5,656 nucleotides of DNA from Vicinamibacteria bacterium (lineage in GTDB: Bacteria; Acidobacteriota; Vicinamibacteria; Vicinamibacterales; 2-12-FULL-66-21), in assembly GCA_025937075.1 (NCBI GenBank), contig JAICSD010000307.1, positions 1-5,656 of the forward strand. The letters are read 5' to 3'. The position numbers and the translations under genes are program-made. Each line of letters starts with the position of its first letter. Positions within the stretch are counted from its first letter, which is position 1. Of this stretch, positions 1 to 5,656 are shown piece after piece. Under the pieces are notes generated by a model, which had not been told where the DNA came from, did not search any database, and was given only the letters and a program-made list of their open reading frames with translations.

Positions 1-116
1 ACGATGGCCACCGAGTCGATCAACTCGTGCCCGGATCGCTGCCCGGGATTCGCGGCGAACATCGACAGCACGGGGAGCATCGCAACGAGCAGCGGATGAA
101 ACGCGAACCGCGTCAT
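1..116 (-). CDS. N-terminus of a probable polytopic membrane protein (partial, runs off the left edge)
   Basis: Thirty-eight codons are visible, starting at the ATG at 116-114 and reading leftward past base 1. The start (MTRFAFHPLLVAMLPVLSMF) is one short basic segment followed by a hydrophobic stretch at about residues 8-22, as expected for a first transmembrane helix or uncleaved signal anchor. The HPLLxAxxPVL pattern resembles the beginnings of large bacterial membrane proteins that carry several helices and a sulfatase or alkaline-phosphatase-like domain; that resemblance is from memory and rests on very few residues. The start codon overlaps the stop of the methyltransferase upstream in an ATGA arrangement, and an AGAAGG ribosome-binding site lies 8 nt before it, so the reading frame and start are well supported. 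Function cannot be settled from this fragment; a glycosyltransferase or O-antigen-type membrane protein is an alternative. Confidence 0.7.
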   Translation of the reverse strand, partial: MTRFAFHPLLVAMLPVLSMFAANPGQRSGHELIDSVAI

Positions 117-1528
117 AGTTCCCGCCTTCTCATCAGGTAGACGGTCCGCTCCGCGTCTCTCACAGGGTAGGTCGCTTCGATCGTGAACCACGTGTCGAAC
201 GCGGCTTCGAAGTCCTCACGCGTGTACTCGCTGAAGATGTCGACGCGCGTGGCGAGCATGCGCTGCAGTTGCGAGTCCGACTTCGGCACGAACTCGATGA
301 CGAGCGCACGCGCGATCCGGCTGAAGAACTCGGCTATCCGCGGGAGCGGAAGATTGTGCGCGATGGCGAGGTGATGCACGAGCGCGAGCGCGAGCACGAG
401 GTCGGCCGGCCCGCGATCGGCGAACGACTCGCGTTCCTCGTGCGCCCAGCCGGACCGCGAGCTCGGGTTCGTCAGGTCGAGCAGGAGCGGCAGCAGGTGT
501 TGTTCGCGCCGCGCGACGACCTGCTGGTAGTTCTTCTCGACGGCAACAGGATCGACGTCGAATGCCACGGTCGGAATGCCGCGATCGCTGCCAATCCGGC
601 TGAACGTGCCGTCGTTGGCGCCGAGATCCCAGATATTCCGCGGCGCCACCCGATCGATCGCGGCGGTGACGATCTGTCGCTTGTGGGTGAAGGCCGAATC
701 CGTGTAGTTCGTCGCGTCGTAGTAATTGCCCCACGTGGTCTTCGGGGCACGCCACGTCAACCCGCGTACGGTGCGTTCGAGGCTGTCGAGGATCCCTGCC
801 GCAGCCGTCGCCGTCATCGCCGGCATCCGCCGCGTCCGGGCCGGCGCGTCGCTGGCGGCCACCCGCCGTTCCGCGGCCGCCTGCAGATGAACGTGTGTCA
901 GGAGCCCGGGCCGGAACCGTGTGCTCGCGGGCAGCAGACGGCTCGCCAGATCGAGCGGGATGCCGTCCAGATGCGAGCGCAGCAGGTGAAGCAGCCGCAC
1001 ATCCACGCAGCTCATCGCTGCGAGCGGCGCGACGAAAAACTGGCAGAACTGCCGGTACGCGACCCATGGCCGTCCCGGCGTCAGCCGCTCGAAGGACAGC
1101 GTGTCGATCCAGACGGGGCGGCCTCCGTCGAAAACGACGTTGTAGGCGGTGGCGTCCTTCAGCGACATACCGCGCTCGACCGCGGAGCGCTGCAGCCGCA
1201 GCGTCAGGAGCGCGGCGTCCTTGAGCTGGCCGAAGCTCCATTCATATGGATAGGAAATGAACCCGACACGAGTCGGACGAAGCACGGCCGAAGCCCCGCC
1301 ATAGGGAGATATCGACGCGCCAACTTCCTCATGACGAACGAGATCTCCTGAATCGACCAGGTGGTCGTACAGCCCGGACGTCATCAGCGCGTCGTAATCG
1401 TCCCGCCCGACGGGGTTCACTTGCCGATAGAGCACCCCGTCGAGCGCGAAGACAAACCCCGCCGGATCCCGGAAGGACGCCTGATGAGGCCGAGGCGCCG
1501 CGGCCTGCCTAGGGACGGCGAGGGGCAT
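113..1528 (-). CDS. Two-domain SAM-dependent methyltransferase (NoeA-like layout) with a kinase-like N-terminal signature
   Basis: The product is 471 residues and has no signal peptide, so it should act in the cytoplasm. The C-terminal half is a class I Rossmann methyltransferase: motif I is IWDLGANDGTF at residues 299-309 (D301, G303, D306, G307), the acidic ribose-binding position is in VAFDVDP (D324/D326), and ADLVLALALVHHLAI at 375-389 is motif IV. The N-terminal half (about 20-220) is a separate domain containing SYPYEWSFGQLKDAALL and LKDATAYNVVFDGG followed by WIDTLSFE. This overall layout recalls methyltransferases annotated as similar to nodulation protein NoeA; that link is from memory. 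The substrate is unknown, but an envelope or surface-polysaccharide precursor would fit the membrane-protein neighbours. Start: ATG at 1528 is chosen; a GTG immediately before it (1531) would add one residue. It overlaps the upstream small gene by 20 nt, and its stop overlaps the next gene by 4 nt. No clear Shine-Dalgarno sequence precedes it, which suits coupled re-initiation. Confidence 0.85.
   Translation of the reverse strand: MPLAVPRQAAAPRPHQASFRDPAGFVFALDGVLYRQVNPVGRDDYDALMTSGLYDHLVDSGDLVRHEEVGASISPYGGASAVLRPTRVGFISYPYEWSFGQLKDAALLTLRLQRSAVERGMSLKDATAYNVVFDGGRPVWIDTLSFERLTPGRPWVAYRQFCQFFVAPLAAMSCVDVRLLHLLRSHLDGIPLDLASRLLPASTRFRPGLLTHVHLQAAAERRVAASDAPARTRRMPAMTATAAAGILDSLERTVRGLTWRAPKTTWGNYYDATNYTDSAFTHKRQIVTAAIDRVAPRNIWDLGANDGTFSRIGSDRGIPTVAFDVDPVAVEKNYQQVVARREQHLLPLLLDLTNPSSRSGWAHEERESFADRGPADLVLALALVHHLAIAHNLPLPRIAEFFSRIARALVIEFVPKSDSQLQRMLATRVDIFSEYTREDFEAAFDTWFTIEATYPVRDAERTVYLMRRREL
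125..130 (-). promoter_or_regulatory. Ribosome binding site for the partial membrane protein
   Basis: On the minus strand this reads AGAAGG, 8 nt before the ATG at 116-114. It lies inside the last codons of the methyltransferase gene. Together with the ATGA stop-start overlap it supports translational coupling of the two genes. Confidence 0.6.
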
Positions 1529-1733
1529 CACGCGATACCAGCGCCCTGACCGACGACACGAGCCGTTGCCAGTACGTCCGGAGGAGGAACACGACGCCGA
1601 GGGCTGCGCCGGCGATCACCTGGAAGAGGTAACTGGCAGTGCCGGGATCGATGTATGCCTCAGCAGGCCGTTCACTGATTACCAACAGAAGAACAACGAT
1701 GCCCAATAGCGGTAGAGTCGCGGCCTTGGTCAT
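1509..1733 (-). CDS. Small two-helix membrane protein with YIDPGT motif
   Basis: The gene encodes 74 residues. A hydrophobic helix at about 5-20 ends in ERPAEA, an AxA-like end that could be a signal peptidase site, and is followed by YIDPGTASYLFQ (27-38), a second helix at about 36-54, and a basic tail (RTYWQR, RALVSR, RRP) expected to face the cytoplasm. Small proteins with a YIDPGTGSYLFQ-type segment before a membrane helix are recognisable from many bacterial genomes and often sit beside envelope or surface-polysaccharide genes; that is recall, and no biochemical role is known to me. It is the first gene of the leftward operon and its stop codon lies inside the start region of the methyltransferase. 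The open frame continues upstream for hundreds of codons opposite the peptidase gene, but the ATG at 1733 with its strong ribosome-binding site is the credible start. Confidence 0.8.
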   Translation of the reverse strand: MTKAATLPLLGIVVLLLVISERPAEAYIDPGTASYLFQVIAGAALGVVFLLRTYWQRLVSSVRALVSRDAPRRP

Positions 1734-1743
1734 GGCTGGAGAC

Positions 1744-1750
1744 ACCTCCC
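1744..1750 (-). promoter_or_regulatory. Ribosome binding site that sets the start of the small YIDPGT gene
   Basis: The minus strand reads GGGAGGT, 10 nt before the ATG at 1733-1731. This is the best Shine-Dalgarno match on the leftward unit and argues against the much longer upstream extension of the same frame. Confidence 0.7.
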
Positions 1751-1837
1751 GTGCGTACGGACCTCCGCCTGAGCAACTCACATGCCCAAAGGGGAGAAAT
1801 ATCGCGACACCGGAAAAATGGTTAAACTCCGCATGCC

Positions 1838-1842
1838 GGAGG
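1838..1842 (+). promoter_or_regulatory. Ribosome binding site that sets the start of the catalytic M16 gene
   Basis: GGAGG lies 5 nt before the ATG at 1848. It favours this start over the in-frame ATG at 1782, whose extra 22 residues would place charged sequence ahead of an otherwise normal signal peptide. Confidence 0.7.
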
Positions 1843-1847
1843 CTCAC

Positions 1848-3209
1848 ATGACAACGATTGTTCGACGGCGCATCGTCTTCGCGGCACTCGCGGCTGCCCT
1901 GGCGGCCTCGGCCCTTCGTGCCGCCACGGATCCCAAGGTGGCGTTCAGCGACACGCGACTGAAGAACGGCCTGCGGGTCATCGTCGCCGAGGACCACACG
2001 GCGCCGGTGTTCTCCATCGCGGTCAACTACGACGTCGGATCGCGCAACGAGCGCAAGGGGCGTACGGGGTTCGCGCACCTCTTCGAGCACATGATGTTCA
2101 AGGGCTCGCAGAATGTGGGTCCGGGCGAGCACTTCTGGCTCGTGTTCAACAACGGCGGCAACATGAACGGGACCACGAACAACGATCGGACGCTGTACTT
2201 CGAAACGCTGCCGGCGAATCAGCTCGATCTCGCGTTGTTCCTCGAAGCCGATCGGATGCGGGCGCTCGACATCACGAAGGACAATCTCGACAACCAGCGC
2301 AACGCGGTTCAGGAGGAGCGGCGGCTCGGGATCGACAATCAGCCGTACGGACACACCTTCGAAGCGATCGACGAGCTCGCCTACGAGAACTTCGCCTACG
2401 AGCATTCCGTGATCGGTTCGATGGCCGATCTCAACGCGGCGTCCGTCGATGATGTTGCGGCGTTCTTCAAGACCTACTACGCGCCGAACAACGCTGTCGT
2501 CGCAATCGTCGGGGACGTGAGCACGCCGCAAGTGCTGAGCAAGATGCGGCAGCAGTTCGAGGCCATTCCCTCGCAGCCGGCGCCGGCCGCCGTGGACATG
2601 ACGGAGCCGCCGCAGACAGCGGAACGGCGTCTGACGCTCGACGACGCGCTGGCGCGGCTCACGCGCGTCGACATCGTCTTCAAGGTGCCGCCCGTCAGAG
2701 ATCCGGATTTCGACGCGATCCGGGTTGCGGCATCGATCCTGGGCTCCGGCCGGAGCTCGCGCCTGTACGAGACGCTCGTACGGCAGAAGCAGATTGCGGT
2801 CCAGGCGAGCGCGTTCGTGGACGATCGGCGCGGCCCCGGATTGTTCGCGGTGAATGCGCTCGTCGCGCCCGGCAAGAGCGCCGCGGATGTCGAGGCCGCG
2901 GTCGACGAACAGATTGCGGCGCTGGGCGAACGGAGCGCTGCCGGCTGGGAGATGGACAAGGCGCGCAACGCGGAGCGGCGGGCGCTCGCCGGCCGTGTCC
3001 AGAGCTCGCTGCAGCGCGCGATCCTGCTCACCGAGTACGCGCTGGCCTACGATGATCCGGGCCGGATCAACACGGAGGCGGCGCGGCTGGCCGCCGTGTC
3101 CGCCGCGGACGTGCAGCGGGTCGCGAAGAAGTACCTGACGGCAGCGGGCCGGAATGTCATCGTGACCAATCCGAAGCCGGGCGCGGCGCCGTCGAAGGGA
3201 GGTTTCTGA
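1848..3209 (+). CDS. Secreted M16B zinc metallopeptidase, catalytic subunit
   Basis: The 453-residue product begins with a signal peptide: basic MTTIVRRR, a hydrophobic core to about residue 24, and a probable cleavage near ALRA-ATD, so it should work in the periplasm or outside. The N-terminal peptidase domain holds the inverted zinc motif HLFEH (H77, E80, H81) inside GRTGFAHLFEHMMFKGS, and the third ligand E157 in VQEERR, 75 residues further on, as in M16B enzymes. NGTTNNDRTLYFE (108-120) is also typical. The second domain (about 190-440) has the GRSSRLYETLVRQKQ segment: R312 is present, but the tyrosine normally seven residues later is Gln319. That combination marks the zinc-bearing partner of a two-protein M16B enzyme, the partner being the next gene, which overlaps it by one base. 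Its substrate is unknown; members of the family usually cleave peptides or small unfolded proteins. Length is normal for the subfamily and no damage is seen. Confidence 0.93.
   Translation: MTTIVRRRIVFAALAAALAASALRAATDPKVAFSDTRLKNGLRVIVAEDHTAPVFSIAVNYDVGSRNERKGRTGFAHLFEHMMFKGSQNVGPGEHFWLVFNNGGNMNGTTNNDRTLYFETLPANQLDLALFLEADRMRALDITKDNLDNQRNAVQEERRLGIDNQPYGHTFEAIDELAYENFAYEHSVIGSMADLNAASVDDVAAFFKTYYAPNNAVVAIVGDVSTPQVLSKMRQQFEAIPSQPAPAAVDMTEPPQTAERRLTLDDALARLTRVDIVFKVPPVRDPDFDAIRVAASILGSGRSSRLYETLVRQKQIAVQASAFVDDRRGPGLFAVNALVAPGKSAADVEAAVDEQIAALGERSAAGWEMDKARNAERRALAGRVQSSLQRAILLTEYALAYDDPGRINTEAARLAAVSAADVQRVAKKYLTAAGRNVIVTNPKPGAAPSKGGF
3195..3202 (+). promoter_or_regulatory. Ribosome binding site for the second M16 gene
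   Basis: AAGGGAGG lies within the last codons of the first peptidase gene, 6 nt before the ATG at 3209. With the TGATG stop-start overlap it points to near-equal, coupled synthesis of the two subunits. Confidence 0.75.
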
Positions 3210-4690
3210 TGCGCGCCATCGATCGCCGCTTCATCGCGTGCGCCGCGCTCGCGGCAGCGATGGTTGCCGCAACCGACGCGCAACAGACCGCCCAGGCCCC
3301 ATCGACGAAAGGAATGGTCGTCAAAGGGAAAGCGCCGGTGAACCAGTCCGTCCTCGAGGTGAAGCTGCCGCGTCCGCAGGAAGCCGATCTGCCGAACGGT
3401 TTGCACCTGATCGTTCTCGAGGATCATCGTGCGCCGCTCGTGACGTTTCAGCTGCTCGTCCGCGGCGCGGGCGGCTACTACGATCCGCCCGATCTGCCGG
3501 GCGCCGCCAACTTCACGGCCGCGCTGATGCGGGAAGGCACGGCAACCCGAACGTCGCAGCAGCTTTCCGAGCAGCTCGAGCGCATGGCGGCGACATTGAA
3601 CGTCATCGCGGGCATGTCTTCGCCCGATGCAACGGTGTCGGGCAGCTCCTTGTCCGAGAACTTTGCGCAGCTGTTCGAGATCGCCGCGGACGTGCTGCGG
3701 CATCCCTCGTTCGCGGACGCGGAGCTCGCGCTCTACAAGCAGCGGACGGGCGCGCAGCTCGTGCAGCAGCGCAGCAATCCGGGATTCCTCGCGTCGGAGC
3801 GCTTCGCGCAGGTGGTGTACGGCTCTCATCCTGCGAGCCGCGTGGCGCCGTCACCCGAGGCGCTTCAGGCGGTCACGCGCGAGCAGCTCGCCGCGTTCCA
3901 CACGTCGCACTACGTCCCCGATTACGCGGCGCTGGCGGTCGCGGGGGATACGACGATGAAGGAAGTGCGGGCGCTCGCGGACGCGCAGCTTGGCGACTGG
4001 AAGAAGGCGGGGGCGAGCGAGCCCGCCGTCGCGGAGCCGCCGGCGCTCGGGCCGGCGCGCGTGCATCTGGTCGCGCGACCCAACTCCGTTCAGACCAACC
4101 TTGTCGTCGGCACGCAGGCGATCAATCGGACGAGCCCGGACTACGACGCCGTGGAGGTCATGAACAAGATCATCGGTGGTGGCCCGACGGGACGATTGTT
4201 CATGCACCTTCGCGAGGACAAAGGCTACACATACGGCGCGTACAGCAACGCGTCAGCGTTGAGGTATCGAGGCGACTGGCAGGCGTCGACGCAGGTGCGA
4301 ACCGAAGTGACCGATCCCGCGCTGCGCGATCTGCTTGCGGAGCTGACGGTCATGCGGGACCAGCCGGTCCCCGAGAAGGAATTTCAGATCGCGCGCCGCG
4401 CGATGGTCGCCTTCTTCGCGCTGTCGCTCGAGTCGCCGCAGCAGATGCTGGGCTATTACACGACGCGCTGGCTCTACAAACTCCCCACGGACTATTGGGA
4501 CAAGTACCCGGAGCGCATCATGGCCGTCACCGCGGCGCAGGTGCAGGAGGTGTCCAGGAAGTATCTCGATCCGGCGCGCCTCCAGATCGTCGCCGTCGGC
4601 GACGCGACGAAGATCCAGACGGATCTCGCGAAGTACGGCACGCTGGAGGTCTACGACAGCGAAGGCAAGCGCGTGAGCGGTGCGCAGTGA
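3209..4690 (+). CDS. Secreted M16B peptidase-family protein, non-catalytic (R/Y) subunit
   Basis: The product is 493 residues with a signal peptide (MRAIDRRF, hydrophobic to about 21, cleavage near ATDA-QQ) and a polar linker up to about residue 55. LPNGLHLIVLEDHRAPLV begins the first M16 domain. The zinc motif is lost: aligned with the first gene, GAANFTAALMREGT has N101, A104 and A105 in place of His, Glu and His. The second domain keeps IIGGGPTGRLFMHLRED and GYTYGAYS, giving the Arg/Tyr pair R335 and Y342 (seven apart), which in M16B heterodimers is supplied by the inactive partner to hold the substrate near the zinc site of the other. So this is best read as the structural and substrate-binding half of a heterodimer with the upstream product, not an active peptidase on its own. 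The one-base overlap with that gene supports this. About 40 residues longer than its partner, partly from the N-terminal linker. Confidence 0.92.
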   Translation: MRAIDRRFIACAALAAAMVAATDAQQTAQAPSTKGMVVKGKAPVNQSVLEVKLPRPQEADLPNGLHLIVLEDHRAPLVTFQLLVRGAGGYYDPPDLPGAANFTAALMREGTATRTSQQLSEQLERMAATLNVIAGMSSPDATVSGSSLSENFAQLFEIAADVLRHPSFADAELALYKQRTGAQLVQQRSNPGFLASERFAQVVYGSHPASRVAPSPEALQAVTREQLAAFHTSHYVPDYAALAVAGDTTMKEVRALADAQLGDWKKAGASEPAVAEPPALGPARVHLVARPNSVQTNLVVGTQAINRTSPDYDAVEVMNKIIGGGPTGRLFMHLREDKGYTYGAYSNASALRYRGDWQASTQVRTEVTDPALRDLLAELTVMRDQPVPEKEFQIARRAMVAFFALSLESPQQMLGYYTTRWLYKLPTDYWDKYPERIMAVTAAQVQEVSRKYLDPARLQIVAVGDATKIQTDLAKYGTLEVYDSEGKRVSGAQ

Positions 4691-4760
4691 CGCGCCCGGT
4701 CCGCGCGGTTTGTCGCGCTGGCGAGTAAACCCCTGGGCGGATTTTCCGTCAAATGATCCC

Positions 4761-4766
4761 GAGGAG
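4761..4766 (+). promoter_or_regulatory. Ribosome binding site for the NGP-repeat protein
   Basis: GAGGAG lies 5 nt before the ATG at 4772. An in-frame stop (TGA at 4754-4756) just upstream leaves no room for an earlier start. Confidence 0.7.
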
Positions 4767-4771
4767 ACGCG

Positions 4772-5656
4772 ATGAATCTCTCTAGCGCAGCCATTCTCGG
4801 AAGCATGACGGTCGCGCTGGCCATACCCGCCGCCGTCCAGTCCAGGCGCACCGTGCACCTCGAAGGGGCCGACTGCGCTCAGTTGAACATGCAGTTCGGC
4901 GATCGGGAGGTCGGCAGGGCGGAACAGCGCCTGACCGTTCCGTTCAACGTGGGTGTGCTGGACGTGCAACCGGAGGCCAACGGTGGCGTCCGCATCCTGC
5001 GCGGCAGCGGGCCGGATTATTCCATCACCGCGTGTGTCGCGGCCGGGGCGGACACGCTGGCCGATGCGCAGCAGGCCGCCGATGCTGTACGCGTGAGCGT
5101 TGCCGGCAACCGCGTGCGCGTCGAGAACCCCGCGCGTGCGGGGAACTGGACGGTGCAGCTCATGATCGAGGCGCCCGAAGGCGCGCGCATCACGGCGGAG
5201 ACCAGCAACGGCCCGATCGGCGTCGATGGCGCCTCCGGACAGTTCGACCTGCACGCGTCGAACGGACCCATCGGCCTCGAGGATGTGAACGGGAACGTGA
5301 CGGCGCGTGCCGCGAACGGGCCGATCAGCGTGGAGGGGAGCCGCGGCAACTTCGACGTCGAGACGAGCAACGGGCCGATCTCGGTCACGCTGCTGGGCAC
5401 GCGATGGGACGGACGCCTCGACGCGCGCGCGCACAACGGCCCGCTGTCGGTCAGCGTCCCGGAGAAGTACGAATCAGGCGTCGAGATCTCCTCCTCCGAC
5501 CACTCGCCCTGGCATTGCACCGTCGCCGCGTGCCGCTCCGGCAATCGCGACTGGGACGATCGCTCGCGCAGTCTCCGCATCGGCCCCGGTCCCGTCGTCG
5601 TCAAAATCTCGACGGTGAACGGACCGGTGACGGTGCGGGATCACGAGCGTCATCGA
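4772..5656 (+). CDS. Exported DUF4097-like beta-repeat protein (partial, open at the right edge)
   Basis: The frame is open for 295 codons to the end of the window with no stop. An N-terminal hydrophobic segment (about 5-22, MNLSSAAILGSMTVALAIPA) looks like a signal peptide, though its first part unusually lacks Lys or Arg. Residues 25-135 are a beta-rich lead-in, followed by repeats built on NGP turns at N146, N164, N182, N200 and N222, with a last one at N283 (VNGPVTV). This pattern of short strands with SNGPI turns is that of DUF4097-type right-handed beta-helix proteins, which are usually exported and of unknown function. Between N222 and N283 sits a non-repeat block with HCTVAAC (C249, C254) and WDDRSRSLRIGPGP; with C35 and C88 there are four cysteines, compatible with disulfides outside the cytoplasm. 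It follows the peptidase pair by 81 bp on the same strand, so co-transcription is possible but not shown. The ending IGPGPVVVKISTVNGPVTV suggests the true C-terminus is close. Confidence 0.82.
   Translation, partial: MNLSSAAILGSMTVALAIPAAVQSRRTVHLEGADCAQLNMQFGDREVGRAEQRLTVPFNVGVLDVQPEANGGVRILRGSGPDYSITACVAAGADTLADAQQAADAVRVSVAGNRVRVENPARAGNWTVQLMIEAPEGARITAETSNGPIGVDGASGQFDLHASNGPIGLEDVNGNVTARAANGPISVEGSRGNFDVETSNGPISVTLLGTRWDGRLDARAHNGPLSVSVPEKYESGVEISSSDHSPWHCTVAACRSGNRDWDDRSRSLRIGPGPVVVKISTVNGPVTVRDHERHR
5201..5455 (+). repeat. In-frame 54-bp periodic coding repeat (18-residue NGP units)
   Basis: Units begin at residues 144, 162, 180, 198 and 220 of the beta-repeat protein: three are 18 residues (54 bp) and the fourth is 22. 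The consensus is [TA][SAH]NGP[IL][GS]V, then a Gly about ten residues after the Asn, then [FVL][DT][VLA]. The Asn-Gly-Pro codons differ between copies (aacggcccg, aacggaccc, aacgggccg), so the DNA has diverged while the protein pattern is kept. It is a structural protein repeat, not a recent tandem DNA duplication. Confidence 0.85.

Larger units (their letters stand above)
1734..1847. promoter_or_regulatory. Divergent intergenic region expected to hold both promoters
   Basis: These 114 bases separate the leftward envelope operon from the rightward peptidase operon, so both promoters should lie here. The stretch at about 1795-1828 is noticeably richer in A/T than its surroundings. On the minus strand it offers TTTAAC (1826-1821), a 17-nt spacer and GATATT (1803-1798), matching the sigma-70 consensus at only 3 of 6 and 4 of 6 positions. 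On the plus strand the only -10-like string is TTAAACT at 1822-1828, with no good -35 partner. These individual boxes are weak guesses; the region call itself rests on gene orientation. No clear operator palindrome is visible. Confidence 0.45.

Noticed and set aside
269..1351. 360-codon plus-strand frame opposite the methyltransferase
   Set aside because: The minus strand carries unmistakable methyltransferase motifs over the same span. The opposite translation is Arg-rich and low in pattern, and has no ribosome-binding site.
1782..1847. Earlier in-frame ATG for the first M16 gene
   Set aside because: It would add 22 charged residues before the signal peptide, and the GGAGG at 1838-1842 is placed for the ATG at 1848.
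1734..2531. Upstream extension of the small YIDPGT frame, antisense to the first M16 gene
   Set aside because: The extension is charged, Arg- and Val-rich sequence opposite a conserved peptidase domain. The strong GGGAGGT site places the real start at 1733.
4703..4718. GC-rich hairpin GCGCGG-TTTG-TCGCGC after the second M16 gene, considered as a terminator
   Set aside because: The stem is only five Watson-Crick pairs plus one G-U, and no T-run follows. In DNA this GC-rich such short stems arise by chance.
3238..4728. 496-codon plus-strand frame covering nearly the whole second M16 gene
   Set aside because: It is a shifted frame of a clear M16 gene. Its translation is dominated by Arg, Ala and Gly with no domain pattern, as expected from high-GC coding DNA.
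4253..5434. 393-codon minus-strand frame spanning the end of the second M16 gene and the repeat protein
   Set aside because: It crosses the boundary of two well-supported plus-strand genes, and its periodic look (repeated HADRPV-type words) is the antisense image of the NGP repeat.
5201..5455. The 54-bp periodicity considered as a tandem DNA repeat or CRISPR-like array
   Set aside because: The period is in frame, the copies differ at many bases, and conservation follows codons rather than nucleotides, so it is a protein repeat.

Overview
The window is a high-GC bacterial chromosome fragment with strong G/C preference at third codon positions, long spurious frames opposite the real genes, and tight gene packing. 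Genome style and gene content (a two-gene secreted M16B peptidase pair, a repeat-rich DUF4097-like exported protein, and a surface-type methyltransferase cluster) would fit a soil Acidobacteriota of the Vicinamibacteria type. That placement is an inference from content, not from a marker gene. No RNA gene, insertion sequence, CRISPR array or phage gene is visible.

Layout: two divergent transcription units share one 114-bp spacer at 1734-1847. Leftward (minus strand) lies a compact three-gene run: a 74-residue two-helix membrane protein with a YIDPGT motif (1733-1509), a 471-residue two-domain SAM-dependent methyltransferase (1528-113), and the first 38 codons of a hydrophobic-start, probably polytopic membrane protein (116 to beyond base 1). 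The genes overlap by 20 and 4 nt, so they are very probably one operon with coupled translation. I read it as a cell-envelope or surface-glycan modification module whose substrate is unknown.

Rightward (plus strand) lie two adjacent M16B zinc-peptidase family genes with signal peptides (1848-3209 and 3209-4690, overlapping by 1 nt). The first carries the full zinc site HxxEH plus downstream Glu but lacks the Arg/Tyr substrate-binding tyrosine. The second has lost every zinc ligand but keeps the Arg/Tyr pair. They look like the catalytic and non-catalytic halves of an obligate heterodimer acting outside the cytoplasm. After an 81-bp gap comes an exported beta-repeat protein (4772 to beyond 5656) with six NGP turns, five of them at a period of 18-22 residues.

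All five proteins with a visible N-terminal end, other than the methyltransferase, begin with a signal peptide or hydrophobic segment, so the whole window is devoted to envelope or exported functions. The points most worth a second look are the kinase-like catalytic-loop signature in the N-terminal half of the methyltransferase and its conserved-looking packing with the YIDPGT protein and the membrane protein. No gap between genes exceeds 300 bases.
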